This document shows, one piece after another, positions 52,236 through 61,306 of a DNA stretch of 64,000 nucleotides. The stretch comes from CAVPGP01 sp963718065 (GTDB taxonomy: Bacteria; Actinomycetota; Thermoleophilia; Gaiellales; Gaiellaceae). The translations under genes and the position numbers were made by a program. Each line of letters opens with the position of its first letter. Positions within the stretch are counted from its first letter, which is position 1. The stretch is from positions 62,001-126,000 of the forward strand of contig CAVQYE010000017.1 of the NCBI GenBank assembly GCA_963718065.1, written 5' to 3'. The notes beneath the pieces are model-generated. The model had not been told where the DNA came from. It worked only from the letters and a program-made list of their open reading frames with translations, and ran no database searches.

Positions 52236-52605
52236 GACCCGCTGGTTCCTGCCGCTCTTCGCGGTCGCCCTCGGGCTCTTGTTCTTCACCGTCCAGTGGA
52301 TCGGCGACGACCCGAAAGGCGGCCTGGTCTCGCTCGGGATCATGGTCGCGTTCGGCGCGCTCATCCTCGTCGGCGGCCGGAGCGAGACGATCCGCGGCCT
52401 CCGCGGCGACGGCCGCGACGAGCGATTCGCGATGATCGACCTGAAGGCGACCGCATTCGCAGGCATGGTGCTGATCGGGACCGTGATCGGCGCATTCGCC
52501 GTCGAGATGGCGCGCGGCGAGGACGGATCGCCGTACTCGTTGCTCGGCGCCGTCGGCGGTATTGCGTACCTCGTCGCGGTCGTCGGGATGCGGATCCGGG
52601 GCTAG
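52219..52605 (+). CDS. four-helix membrane protein paired with Xre regulator
   Basis: 128 residues, overlapping the regulator gene. Helices include LPLFAVALGLLFFTVQWIG and GGLVSLGIMVAFGALILVGG, then a cytoplasmic RSETIRGLRGDGRDERFAMI loop, then two helices. This loop and helix pattern is typical of DUF2178-like proteins found next to small Xre regulators. Function unknown. The stop overlaps the convergent ligase gene by 4 bases. Confidence 0.82.
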   Translation: MTQVTKTRWFLPLFAVALGLLFFTVQWIGDDPKGGLVSLGIMVAFGALILVGGRSETIRGLRGDGRDERFAMIDLKATAFAGMVLIGTVIGAFAVEMARGEDGSPYSLLGAVGGIAYLVAVVGMRIRG

Positions 52606-53606
52606 CCCGCGAGCAGCGACTCGAACGTCGGCGCGTTCGGGTCGCGCGGCGGGCGGAGCTCCTGCCACGTGCACTGCGACGGGTCCTTGTCGTCGCGGAA
52701 GCGGATCAGCTTCGTCCCGTGGCGGAAGCGGTTCCCCTGCACCTTGTCGTAGCGCACCTCGGCGACGAGCTCCGGGCGGAGCGCCGACTCGGGCAGGCCT
52801 TCGCCACCCCACCGGTTCGGCTCGGAGAAGCCCCGGTCCGGGGCGCCGGCGAGGAGCGGCTCGACGCGGCCGAGGATCTCGTCGTGGTTGCGCGCCGCGA
52901 CGGCCGCCGAGCCGACGTAGTCCATCTCGCCGTCGTCGCGGTAGAGCCCGAGCAGGAGGGTCGCGAGCTTCTTGCCCTGCTCCTTCCAGCGGACGCCGAC
53001 GACCACGCAGTCGGCTGCCTTGTGCTCCTTGATCTTGACGACGCCGTCCCGCGAGCCGGGGAGATACGCCACGCCGAGCCGCTTGCCGACGACGCCATCG
53101 AGACCCGCCGCCTCGAAGGTGTCGAGCCAGCCGCGCGCAACCGCGAGCTCTCTCGTCGCCGGCGAGATCCGGAATCCCTGCAGTTGCTCGACACGCGCGC
53201 GCCGCTCCTCGAGCGGCAGCTTCCAGACGGGCTCACCGTCCCAGAGCAGCATGTCGAAGACGATGAACTCGGCCGGGATCTCGCCCGCGAGCCTGTTGAT
53301 CCGGCTCTCGGCGGGGTGGAGCCGCATCTGCATCGAGTCGAACTCGAGCACGCCGTCGCGCGCGATCACGATCTCGCCGTCGAGCGCGGAGTGGGGCGGG
53401 AGGAGCTCGCCGAGCGGGCGCAGCTCGGGGAAGTAGCGGAGCAAGGGCCGCTCGTTTCGCGACCACATCGCCAGCTCGCCGCCGTCGTTCTCGAGCACGC
53501 CGCGAAAGCCGTCCCACTTGGGCTCGTACTGCCAGCCCTCGCCCTCCGGCAGCTCGCGAACGAGCTGCGCCTCCATCGGCGGGAAGGGGACGTTTGCGCC
53601 GGGCAC
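52602..53606 (-). CDS. ATP-dependent DNA ligase (LigC/LigD ligase-like)
   Basis: 334 residues from GTG 53606. Nucleotidyltransferase motif I YEPKWDGFR with catalytic Lys30, motif III EFIVFDMLLWDGE, motif IV LDGVVGKR and motif V DGVVKIKEHKAADCVVVG, then an OB domain. It seals nicks with ATP and in actinobacteria serves repair together with Ku and LigD. With the polymerase module at 49669 it looks like a split LigD system. Only 19 bases separate its start from the divergent gene. Confidence 0.93.
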   Translation of the reverse strand: MPGANVPFPPMEAQLVRELPEGEGWQYEPKWDGFRGVLENDGGELAMWSRNERPLLRYFPELRPLGELLPPHSALDGEIVIARDGVLEFDSMQMRLHPAESRINRLAGEIPAEFIVFDMLLWDGEPVWKLPLEERRARVEQLQGFRISPATRELAVARGWLDTFEAAGLDGVVGKRLGVAYLPGSRDGVVKIKEHKAADCVVVGVRWKEQGKKLATLLLGLYRDDGEMDYVGSAAVAARNHDEILGRVEPLLAGAPDRGFSEPNRWGGEGLPESALRPELVAEVRYDKVQGNRFRHGTKLIRFRDDKDPSQCTWQELRPPRDPNAPTFESLLAG

Positions 53607-53625
53607 GAAGGGAAAGCTACCCCGC

Positions 53626-53904
53626 GTGGGCGAACTCGACGGAACGTGGGCGGTCGAGCGGGTCAGCGGCCTGCTGCCGCCGCTCTTCGGCGTCACCAAG
53701 CACATCGACGGCGCGACGGGCACGACGCGCGTCGCCCGCGTCGCGGGTGTCCCGTTCCGGGTCGACGGGCGCGCGCTGCGCTACCGAGGGCCGCTCGCCG
53801 GCTTCGTCGACCACCTCGAGGCGGACGGTCCGAACTTCCAGGGTCGCGCCACCTTCCGCGGCCGCGAGTTCGCGCGCTTCGTCATGCGCCCGCTCGGCGG
53901 CTGA
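53626..53904 (+). CDS. small hypothetical protein
   Basis: 92 residues from GTG 53626. It contains GTWAVERVSGLLPPLFGVTK, then VAGVPFRVDGRALRYRGPLA and ATFRGREFARFVMRP, suggesting a small beta-barrel fold like lipocalin/START-type storage proteins. No cysteine, no export signal. No family recognised. Confidence 0.72.
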   Translation: MGELDGTWAVERVSGLLPPLFGVTKHIDGATGTTRVARVAGVPFRVDGRALRYRGPLAGFVDHLEADGPNFQGRATFRGREFARFVMRPLGG

Positions 53905-53950
53905 TCTCCACACGACAAGTCCGTCGTAGCGCGCGGGATAGGCTCCGCAC

Positions 53951-55177
53951 ATGCGTCGTGTCGCCGTCACCGGGCTCGGAGCGGTGACACCGCTCGGGAA
54001 CGACGTACCGACGACGTGGCGCTCCGCGCTAGACGGGAAGAGCGGCATCGACTTTATCCGCGCCTTCGACGCCTCCGACCGGCCGGTGAAGATCGCCGCC
54101 GAGGTGAAGGACTTCGATCCGGACGGCCTGGCGCCGCCAAAGGAGCTGCGCCGGCTGGAGCGGAACGTCGTGCTCGCGCTCGCGGCGGCGCGCGAGGCGC
54201 TCGGCGACTCGGGGCTCAACGGCTTCGATCCGGACCGGGTCGGGATCGTCTTCGGCTCGGCGATCGGCGGCGTGCCGGGGGTCGTCGAGCAAGCCGAGGT
54301 GCTGCGCGACCGCGGCCCCGACCGCGTGTCGCCGACGTTCCTGCAGAACGTGCTCGTCGACTCTGCGTCCGGCCAGCTGGCGATCTCGCTCGGGATCCGC
54401 GGCCCGAACTACGCGGTCGTGTCGGCCTGTGCGACCGGCTCGCACGCCGTCGGCGAGGCGGCCGAGCTGATCAAGCGCGGCGACGCCGACGCGGTGCTCG
54501 CGGGCGGCACGGAGTCGTGCATCATCCCGCTGATCCTCGCCGGCTTCACCGCCATGCGCGGGCTCGCGATCGAGGACGTGGATCCGCCGCTCGCGTCGCG
54601 CCCGTTCGACGCGACGCGTGCCGGGTTCGTGATGGGCGAGGGCGCGGCGGTGCTCGTGCTCGAGGACTGGGACACCGCGGTCGGCCGGGGCGCGGAGATC
54701 TATGCCGAGGTGCTCTCGTACGGAGCGTCCAACGACGCGCATCACATGGCGCAGCCCGAGCCGGACGCGCGCGGCGTCGCGGACATGATGCGCAAGGCGA
54801 TCAAGCGCGCGGGCGTCGAGCCCGACCAGGTCGGGTACATCAACGCGCACGGCACGTCGACGCCGCTCGGCGACGCGGCCGAGACGAAGGCGATCAAGGA
54901 TGTCTTCGGCGAGCACGCGTACGAGCTCGCGGTCTCCTCGACCAAGTCGATGACCGGCCACTGCTTCGGCGCCGCCGGCGCGGTCGAGGCGATGTTCTCC
55001 GTGCTCGCGCTGCGGGACGGGATCCTGCCGCCGACGATCAACTACCGCAATCCCGATCCGGTGTGCGACCTCGACTACGTCCCGAACGAGGCCCGCAAGG
55101 TGCAGGTGGAGGTCGCACTGTCGAACGCGATGGGCCTCGGCGGCCACAACGGCTGCGTCCTGCTCGGCCGCGCGTGA
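53951..55177 (+). CDS. fabF: beta-ketoacyl-ACP synthase II (FabF)
   Basis: 408 residues. Opening RRVAVTGLGAVTPLGNDV. Catalytic triad Cys160 in SACATGSHA, His300 in NAHGTSTPLGD and His337 in MTGHCFGAAG, at the usual FabF spacing, and C-terminal SNAMGLGGHNGCVLL. It condenses malonyl-ACP with acyl-ACP in fatty acid elongation. No ACP or FabD is nearby. The MBL gene overlaps its stop. Confidence 0.96.
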   Translation: MRRVAVTGLGAVTPLGNDVPTTWRSALDGKSGIDFIRAFDASDRPVKIAAEVKDFDPDGLAPPKELRRLERNVVLALAAAREALGDSGLNGFDPDRVGIVFGSAIGGVPGVVEQAEVLRDRGPDRVSPTFLQNVLVDSASGQLAISLGIRGPNYAVVSACATGSHAVGEAAELIKRGDADAVLAGGTESCIIPLILAGFTAMRGLAIEDVDPPLASRPFDATRAGFVMGEGAAVLVLEDWDTAVGRGAEIYAEVLSYGASNDAHHMAQPEPDARGVADMMRKAIKRAGVEPDQVGYINAHGTSTPLGDAAETKAIKDVFGEHAYELAVSSTKSMTGHCFGAAGAVEAMFSVLALRDGILPPTINYRNPDPVCDLDYVPNEARKVQVEVALSNAMGLGGHNGCVLLGRA

Positions 55178-55893
55178 AGCTGACGCTCGTGCGGAGCGCG
55201 ACCCTGCTCGTCGAGCACGCGGGGCTACGCCTGCTCGTCGATCCGATGCTGCGCGCAGCGGGCACCTCGCCGCCGATCGCCGACACGCCGAACCCGCGGC
55301 CGAACCCGCTGGTCGAGCTGCCGATGCCGGCGACCGAGCTGGTGCGCGGCCTCGACGGCTGCATCGTCACGCACCTGCATCAGGACCACTGGGACGCCGC
55401 GGCGGCCGAGTTGCTGCCGCGTGACCTGCCGATCCTCACCCAGCCGGAGAGCCTCGAGACGCTCCGCGGCGCCGGCTTCGCCGAGGCGACCGACCGCTAC
55501 GAGGGCTGGCTCGGCCGCGACTTCGTGCTGACCCGCGGCCACCACGGCACGGGCGCGATCGGCGAGGCGATGGGCGCGGTCTCCGGCTTCGTCCTCGACG
55601 GTTTGTACGTCGCGGGCGACACGATCTGGTGCGACGAGGTCCGCGAGACGCTCGACCGGCACCGGCCGCAGGTTGTCGTCGTCAACGCGGGCGGCGCGCG
55701 CTTCAACGAGGGAGACCCGATCGTGATGACGGTCGAGGATGTTCGCGTCGTGCGGGCCGCGACGGATGCCGCGGTCGTCGCCGTCCACCTCGAGGCGATC
55801 AACCACTGCATCGAGACGCGCGCCGACGTGCGGCAGGTTGCAGGCGTGCTCGTCCCGGAGGACGGCGAGACGCTGGAGCTTCCGATCAGCTAG
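55174..55893 (+). CDS. MBL-fold metal-dependent hydrolase
   Basis: 239 residues from GTG 55174 (GTGA overlap with fabF). Metal motif THLHQDHWD, second-site His in RGHHGTGAIG, Asp in YVAGDTIW, and His in VHLEAINHC. It resembles UlaG-like hydrolases and the protein at 29628 in fold only. Co-translation with fabF suggests a thioesterase-like or clean-up role in acyl metabolism, but that is speculative. Its stop overlaps the convergent MOSC gene. Confidence 0.88.
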   Translation: MKLTLVRSATLLVEHAGLRLLVDPMLRAAGTSPPIADTPNPRPNPLVELPMPATELVRGLDGCIVTHLHQDHWDAAAAELLPRDLPILTQPESLETLRGAGFAEATDRYEGWLGRDFVLTRGHHGTGAIGEAMGAVSGFVLDGLYVAGDTIWCDEVRETLDRHRPQVVVVNAGGARFNEGDPIVMTVEDVRVVRAATDAAVVAVHLEAINHCIETRADVRQVAGVLVPEDGETLELPIS

Positions 55894-56306
55894 AGCAGGA
55901 CGATCGGGTCGCCGACCGAGATGCGCCCGCCGGTGACGATGTCGGCGTTCAGCCCGCCGCGGTTCGCGAGCTCCTTGATGATTCCCGGGCGCGTCATCTC
56001 CTCGAGATGCTTGCACGGATGGCAGAGCGCGACGCCGAGGCACTCGACGTTGCCGACCCGGAACCGCTTGCCGACGAGATCGTTGAGGCGGACGCCTCGT
56101 GTCACGACCTGGCGGCGCGAGTGGGAGCCGGTGAGCCCGACCGCCTCGAGCGCCTCGGCTTCGATCAGCGTCAGCGCCTCGCCCGGCTTCGCACCGTCCG
56201 GGAAGAACTTGCGGTCGCCCTCGAGCCCCTGGCCGGCGCGGGCTGCAACCGAGGCGACGGGCGCAATGGCGTCCGTGGGGCCGATCTCGATCGATTCGAC
56301 GTTCAC
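55890..56306 (-). CDS. MOSC-domain protein
   Basis: 138 residues. The MOSC beta-barrel has GLEGDRKF, LTLIEAEALEAVGLTG, TRGVRLNDLVGKRFRVGNV, and a conserved Cys in ALCHPCKHLEE. MOSC domains bind sulfur carried by molybdenum cofactor enzymes. The ATG at 56306 overlaps the HAD gene stop, so it is third in an operon with flavin reductase and HAD hydrolase. Confidence 0.9.
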   Translation of the reverse strand: MNVESIEIGPTDAIAPVASVAARAGQGLEGDRKFFPDGAKPGEALTLIEAEALEAVGLTGSHSRRQVVTRGVRLNDLVGKRFRVGNVECLGVALCHPCKHLEEMTRPGIIKELANRGGLNADIVTGGRISVGDPIVLL

Positions 56307-56952
56307 GGGTCGAGTATGCCTGGCGTGAGCGACGACGCCGAATCGAGGACGACGTCCGCGACTGCGAGCGTCTCACCGTCAGGCGGGTAGTGCGGGTTCG
56401 GGATCGCGACGACGAACATCCCCGCAGCGCGGGCGGAGCGGATGCCAGTCTCGGAGTCCTCGATCGCAGCGACCCGGTCCGGTGCGACGTCGAGGCGTCG
56501 CGTCGCCTCGAGGTAGACGTCCGGCGCCGGCTTGCCTCGACCGACCTCCTCGGAGGAGACGGTCGCGCGGAAGAGGTGCGAGACACCGCCGGCCTCGAGC
56601 ACGGCGTCGATCAGCTCGCGGTTCGAGGACGACGCGAGCCCGAGCGGAAAGGCGCCCGCCAGCCGGCGCACCGCGTCGAGCGCACCCGGCAGCCAAGGCG
56701 GTCCCTCGGCGTAGCGCTCGAGCATGCGCCGCACGACCTCGGCGTTGATCTCCTCCGGTGTCTCGGGGAGCGCCGAGCGCATCGTGCATGTAGCGCGACC
56801 ACTCCGGTGAGCTCATTCCCATCATGTCCCGCTGCGCCTGCTCGGTGCCAGCGGCCGCCGCGCTCGTTCGTCAGCTGCTCGCGCACGTCGTCCCAGACCT
56901 GCTCCGAGTCGATCAGGACGCCGTCCATGTCGAAGACGACCGCTTCGATCAC
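56303..56952 (-). pseudogene. HAD-superfamily hydrolase (beta-phosphoglucomutase-like), two frameshifts
   Basis: From GTG 56952 the frame gives VIEAVVFDMDGVLIDSEQVW (motif I DxDG). It shifts around 56830 to MMGMSSPEWSRYMHD, then around 56775 to PETPEEINAEVVRRMLERYA. The rest is intact: LGLASSSNRELID (motif II), GKPAPDVYLEATRRL (Lys, motif III) and VAAIEDSETGIRSARAAGM (motif IV). Joined it is a normal 215-residue subclass-I HAD phosphatase. Two indels in 60 bases suggest error. It starts 13 bases after the flavin reductase stop. Confidence 0.78.
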
Positions 56953-56965
56953 GCTGTCGGCCGGC

Positions 56966-57436
56966 TCACAGTCCGCGGTAACGAGACTCGACGTAGAGGA
57001 GGGTGGAGGCCGCATCGCCCAGCTCGACCCGCTCCACCTCGGCGACGAAGAACGTGTGGTCGCCGGCGGGCACCTCATCGCGGATCGCGCCGATCAGCCA
57101 GCCCGCTGCACCGGCGAGCAGCGGTGGGCCGTCGCCTTCGCGGAGCTCGACGCCGTCCCACATCGCGATCGGCGGCAGGCTCATCGCGAACCGGCCTGCG
57201 AGCGCTTCCTGATCGGCGGCGAGGAGCGAGGCGGCGAACCGGCCGGCGTCACGCAGCAGCTCGTGTGCCTGTGCGTCGCGGTTGATCGAGATGCCGACGA
57301 GCGGCGGGTTCAGCGCGAGCGAGACGAGCGAGCCGACGGTGATGCCGTTCCGGTAGCCGCCGACCTCGACCGTGACCACGCACACCGCGGAAGGGACGCG
57401 CCGGAAGAATGCCCTCTGCTCGTCCCCGGTGACCAC
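56966..57436 (-). CDS. flavin reductase (HpaC-like) domain protein
   Basis: 156 residues. Split-barrel flavin reductase motifs: FFRRVPSAVCVVTVEVGG, NGITVGSLVSLALNPPLVGI, FAASLLAADQEALAGRFA and DHTFFVAEVERVELGD. It supplies reduced FMN/FAD to a monooxygenase or reduces flavin itself. No oxygenase component is adjacent. First gene of the flavin reductase-HAD-MOSC operon. Confidence 0.9.
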   Translation of the reverse strand: MVTGDEQRAFFRRVPSAVCVVTVEVGGYRNGITVGSLVSLALNPPLVGISINRDAQAHELLRDAGRFAASLLAADQEALAGRFAMSLPPIAMWDGVELREGDGPPLLAGAAGWLIGAIRDEVPAGDHTFFVAEVERVELGDAASTLLYVESRYRGL

Positions 57437-57463
57437 CCGGAGAGACTACTCAGCGTTAGAGGC

Positions 57464-58351
57464 TCAGTTGGGCTTGCAGAGACTGTCGCCGAGCGCGCGG
57501 ATCTCGTCGTTCGCCGTCGAGTCGATCGTGCGGTCGTACGTGCCGGGGGCGTCGCCCTGCCAGAAGGCGTCGGGCGTGACGCCCGGGCCGATGATCGTCG
57601 CGCGGTACTTCTCGCCTGCACCGATCGGGTGCGAGCCGTGGGAGAAGAAGCCGTAGCAGAAGGCGCCCGTGCCGGTGTGCATGAGGAAGCTGTTCTCGCG
57701 CTTCCAGCCGTTGCCGTACTTCGAGTTGAACGTGTCGACGTAGAGGTTCCGGCCGAACGTGTCGAGCGGGTTGCCGCCGGGTGTGGACTTGAAGCCGGCC
57801 ACCGGCGCGCCGTTGTAGGTGTAGGTGCCGAAGATGTGGTCGAACGTGCGGTAGGCCCAGTTGACGTTGACCTTCAGCTCGGGCAGGTCGCCGGACCAGT
57901 GCGAGAGATGGAGCTCCCAGGCGGCGGCGGTCGCGCTCGGGGCGAGGCCGTAGTTCGGGAGCATCTTCTGCCAGGACTGCAGCGCCCAGTAGGTGCCGTC
58001 CGGCGCCGTGCAGCCGCGGACGAACCAGCCGAGCGCCGGGCCGTCGTAGGCCGTGCAGACGTTCGTGAAGCCCTTCCAGTAGTCGCGGTGGTACTTGCCC
58101 CAGCCGCCGGCGTAGTCGAGCCGGAGCGCGACCTGTTTCCGCGCGGTCGTCGGGGCGATCGCGTTCAGCGCGCCCCACGCAAGGACGTGGCGCACCTTGC
58201 CGCCGGCGCGATAGGTCAGCAGCGCCTCGCCCTTGGCGTTGACCGCCAGCTGGACGCTCTGCGCGTTGCGGTCGATCAGCTGGGAGGCCGACGCCGTCGG
58301 CGCGAAGACCGCGACGGCGAGCAGAATCAGAATGAGCCCCAGGCGACGCAC
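57464..58351 (-). CDS. secreted protein of unknown function
   Basis: 295 residues from GTG 58351; signal peptide MRRLGLILILLAVAVFAPTA, then ASAS. The mature part is Trp/Tyr/Gly rich (ALRLDYAGGWGKYHRDYWKG, PELKVNVNWAYRTFDHIFGT) with cysteines in NVCTAYD and RGCTAPDG and at FCYGFF and SLCKPN that could pair. No family recognised. The repeated aromatic-Gly pattern suggests a carbohydrate- or wall-associated exoprotein. Confidence 0.8.
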   Translation of the reverse strand: MRRLGLILILLAVAVFAPTASASQLIDRNAQSVQLAVNAKGEALLTYRAGGKVRHVLAWGALNAIAPTTARKQVALRLDYAGGWGKYHRDYWKGFTNVCTAYDGPALGWFVRGCTAPDGTYWALQSWQKMLPNYGLAPSATAAAWELHLSHWSGDLPELKVNVNWAYRTFDHIFGTYTYNGAPVAGFKSTPGGNPLDTFGRNLYVDTFNSKYGNGWKRENSFLMHTGTGAFCYGFFSHGSHPIGAGEKYRATIIGPGVTPDAFWQGDAPGTYDRTIDSTANDEIRALGDSLCKPN

Positions 58352-58450
58352 CTAGGTAGTGAATCGGCAATGCGGCGGCAACCGACTCCCCCTTTCGAGT
58401 GATCCGAACACATTTTACAACGGATATGCGTCGATTGGTACCGTCGCGCG

Positions 58451-59503
58451 GTGCCAGGCGGACTGAACAGGCGCGAGGCGGTCGAATTCGCCCTCGTCGG
58501 CGTGCTCGTGGCAGTGGCCGCGGCACTCCATTTCGCCGAGGTGAACGACGTCGTCGTCTTCTTCGTCGCGGCCGGCGCACTCGCGGCGCTGGCGCGGCTC
58601 GTCGGCACCGCGACCGAGCAGCTCGGGGCCAGGCTCGGGTCGGGTGGCGCCGGCGTCGTGCAGTCCGCCCTCGGCAACCTTCCTGAGCTCTTCGTCGCGC
58701 TGTTCGCGCTTCGCGCCGGGCTGACGGAGGTCGTGCAGGCCGCGCTCGTCGGCTCGATTCTCGCGAACGGCCTGCTCGTGCTCGGGCTCGCGTTCATCGT
58801 CGGCGGGCTGAAGAACGGCACGCAGCGCTTCGACTCCTCGCGGGCCCGGCTGACGGCGACGCTGGCGACTCTGGCGGCTGCCACGATGGCGATCCCCTCG
58901 CTCGCCCACTCGTTCCACGCGCCCGCGGCGCGCCATTCGGAGACCTTGAGCCTGATCTGCGCCGGCGTGCTGCTGGCCGTCTTCGTGCTGACGCTTGCGA
59001 GCTTCCTCGGCGGAGGCGCGGACGAGGAGCACGAGCCGCCGCGCTGGAGCAGCCTCGCGACGATCCTCGCGCTCGGAGCCGCCGCGACCGGCGCCGTGTT
59101 CGTCAGCGACTGGTTCGTCCAGGCGTTGACGCCCGCGATCGAGACGCTGCACATGAGCGCTGACTTCGCCGGCCTCGTGATCGTCGCCATCGCAGGGAAC
59201 GCGGTCGAGAACGTCGTCGGCGTCCAGCTCGCCGCGCGCGACCGGCCCGACTTCGCAATCTCCGTGATCCTCAACTCGGCGCTCCAGGTTGCGCTCGTGT
59301 TGACGCCCGTGATCGTCTTCGCAAGCCTGCTCTTCGCGACGCATCTGACGCTCGTCTTCCCGACGCTGCTCGCGATCACGTTGCTGCTCGCCGCCGGCAT
59401 CGCCGCTCTCGTCACCTACGACGGCCAGAGCACCTGGCAGGAGGGCACCGTTCTCGTCGGGCTCTACGTCGTGATCGCCGCGTCGTTCTGGTGGGGGACT
59501 TAG
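58451..59503 (+). CDS. Ca2+/H+ antiporter-like CaCA exchanger
   Basis: 350 residues, about 11 helices. The two inverted alpha repeats are clear: GNLPELFVALFALRAG and GNAVENVVGVQLAARDRPDF, each with the acidic residue that binds the cation. This is the CAX-type Ca2+ (or Mn2+)/H+ exchanger of the cytoplasmic membrane. A long acidic cytoplasmic loop (DEEHEPPRW) follows the first half. GTG start. Confidence 0.92.
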   Translation: MPGGLNRREAVEFALVGVLVAVAAALHFAEVNDVVVFFVAAGALAALARLVGTATEQLGARLGSGGAGVVQSALGNLPELFVALFALRAGLTEVVQAALVGSILANGLLVLGLAFIVGGLKNGTQRFDSSRARLTATLATLAAATMAIPSLAHSFHAPAARHSETLSLICAGVLLAVFVLTLASFLGGGADEEHEPPRWSSLATILALGAAATGAVFVSDWFVQALTPAIETLHMSADFAGLVIVAIAGNAVENVVGVQLAARDRPDFAISVILNSALQVALVLTPVIVFASLLFATHLTLVFPTLLAITLLLAAGIAALVTYDGQSTWQEGTVLVGLYVVIAASFWWGT

Positions 59504-59571
59504 CGCGCGAGGGGGTCGGGCTTCTCGGTGGGGTGACCACCGATCGAGTCGCACCGTTCTAGGCTGACCGG

Positions 59572-60429
59572 ATGCCGGGCCATCTCGATCGCCTGTCGCG
59601 CGTCTACAGCAGCGAGACGTGGGATGTGTACGAGCTGCTCGACCAGAGCATGGAGCCGCGCGGCCGCGACTGGCTGCATGAGCTGGCCGCTGACTACCTG
59701 GCGTCCGGCGCGCGCATCCTCGACGCAGGCTGCCGAGATGGGGCGGACCTGATCCGGCTTGTCCGGGAGCACGAGGGATCTGGTGTCGGGGTCGATCCCG
59801 TGCCCATCCACGTCGATCGTGCCCGTGAGGCTGTTGCGTCCGCCGACCTCGCAGGAAGGATCGAGATCATCCACGGCGTGATGGAGGTGCTGCCGTACGC
59901 GGACGTCTCCTTCGACTTCGTCTGGTGCCGGGACGTGCTCGAACAGGTCGAGCCCCTCGATCAAGCACTGACGGAGCTGGCGCGAGTCGTCAAGACCGAC
60001 GGCCGTATGCTCATCTACACCACCTTCGCGACCGGCTTGCTGACCGCCGACGAGCGGAGCGTGCTCGAACGCCACCTCGGCAACGTGCCCGCAAACCTCG
60101 TCGAGCGCCATGTCGAGGAGGCATTCGGCCGTGCCGGGTTGCGGGTGGAGAGGAAGGTCGTCGTCGGCAGCGAGTTCAAGGAGCACGCCGAGGAACGGAC
60201 ACGACCCGGCTCACGGACACTGCTGCGGCTCGCGCGGTTTGGGCGGCTGCGCGAGCGGCTGATGCGTGAGCAGGCCGCCGACCTGCTCGGCCACATTGAA
60301 GCGAACCTGCATTGGGAGCTGTTCGGCTACCTCGGCAAGCTGCAGCCGACCGTCTACATCCTCGGCCGGGAGGGACAGCTGCCGGCTCCGGATCGTCCCG
60401 TCGGAAAGCCGCGCCCCCGCGACGGCTAG
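59572..60429 (+). CDS. SAM-dependent methyltransferase (class I)
   Basis: 285 residues. SAM site ILDAGCRDGADLIRLV, acidic VGVDPVPIHV, and post motifs VSFDFVWCRDVLEQVEPLDQ and VVKTDGRMLIYTTFA. The Arg-Asp in place of the usual GTG of motif I (AGCRDGAD) is slightly atypical. Substrate unknown. Its stop overlaps the convergent YbaK gene by 4 bases. Confidence 0.88.
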   Translation: MPGHLDRLSRVYSSETWDVYELLDQSMEPRGRDWLHELAADYLASGARILDAGCRDGADLIRLVREHEGSGVGVDPVPIHVDRAREAVASADLAGRIEIIHGVMEVLPYADVSFDFVWCRDVLEQVEPLDQALTELARVVKTDGRMLIYTTFATGLLTADERSVLERHLGNVPANLVERHVEEAFGRAGLRVERKVVVGSEFKEHAEERTRPGSRTLLRLARFGRLRERLMREQAADLLGHIEANLHWELFGYLGKLQPTVYILGREGQLPAPDRPVGKPRPRDG

Positions 60430-60878
60430 CGCGCGACCGGCCGCGTCTCCGCGCCCGTCAGCCTCACGAGGTCTTGCGGTGACAGCTCGATCTCCAGCCC
60501 TCGCCGGCCGGCGCTGACGTGGATCGTGTCGTGCGCGAGCGCCGACTCGTCGAGGATCGTCGGCAGGCGCCGGCGCTGGCCCAGTGGGCTGATCCCGCCT
60601 GCGACGTAGCCTGTCGCGCGCTCGGCGTCGGCCTGCTCGGCCAGGGCCGCCCGCTTGCCGAGCGAGCGCAGGTCGAGCTGCGCGGCGACCGGCACGATCG
60701 CGACGACCAGCTTTCCGTCGATGCTGGCGACGAGCGTCTTGAAGACGCGGGCCGGGTCGAGCCCGAGCTTCTCGGCGGCTTCGAGGCCGTATGCCGCGCC
60801 CGGGTCATGGTCGTACTCGTGAACCGAGAACCGGACACCGGCCCGCTCCGCGGCGGCGATCGCCGGCGTCTTCGCCAT
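60426..60878 (-). CDS. YbaK/EbsC-type Cys-tRNA(Pro) deacylase
   Basis: 150 residues. YbaK fold: VRFSVHEYDHDPGAAYGLEA, ARVFKTLVASIDGKLVVAIV (catalytic Lys in FKTLV), RSLGKRAALAEQADAERATG, and GGISPLGQRRRLPTILDES. It clears tRNA-Pro mischarged with cysteine. The ATG overlaps the stop of the upstream 136-residue gene, so they are co-translated. Confidence 0.93.
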   Translation of the reverse strand: MAKTPAIAAAERAGVRFSVHEYDHDPGAAYGLEAAEKLGLDPARVFKTLVASIDGKLVVAIVPVAAQLDLRSLGKRAALAEQADAERATGYVAGGISPLGQRRRLPTILDESALAHDTIHVSAGRRGLEIELSPQDLVRLTGAETRPVAR

Positions 60879-61288
60879 CAGTCCTCGTCGCCGACCTCTT
60901 CAGCGAGCAGGCCGCACGCGTACGCGCGCCAGGCGCTGTCCGGAGAGGCGGCGAGATCGAAGAGGGCAGAGCGGACCCGAGGCAGTCGTTCCGAAAGGCC
61001 GACGAGCTCGTCGATGCCGGCCATCAGCTGCGCCCGGTGCTCCGGCGCGTCGAGATCGTCGGCGAGCGAGGTGACGGCGCGGCTGTCGAGCGCCGGCTCG
61101 CGGTGCGGGTCGCCGCCGGCCGCGAGCAGCAGCATCGCCCGGCGCAGCGACTCCTGCAGCTGCCGCTCGTCGAGGGGGACGTCGCGGCCCGCAACCCACG
61201 CCAGCATCGTCCAGCGCTCGTCGACCGGGCCTGTCTCGAGCTGCGCCTCGAGCCCGTGAAGCCAGTCGCGCACCGCGTCGATGCTCAC
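60878..61288 (-). CDS. helical hypothetical protein upstream of ybaK
   Basis: 136 residues from GTG 61288. Helical and acidic (AVRDWLHGLEAQLETGPVDE, QLQESLRRAMLLLAAGGDPH, LFDLAASPDSAWRAYACGLL). No metal motif, no export signal. I recognise no family. Co-translated with ybaK (overlap of 1 base at 60878). Divergent from xdhC by 18 bases. Confidence 0.75.
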   Translation of the reverse strand: MSIDAVRDWLHGLEAQLETGPVDERWTMLAWVAGRDVPLDERQLQESLRRAMLLLAAGGDPHREPALDSRAVTSLADDLDAPEHRAQLMAGIDELVGLSERLPRVRSALFDLAASPDSAWRAYACGLLAEEVGDED

Positions 61289-61306
61289 GATGTCTACGCT
61301 ATCGGC

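Noticed and set aside
52296..53987. 563-residue plus-strand frame over the ligase gene
   Set aside because: Shadow of the DNA ligase with catalytic motifs on the minus strand.
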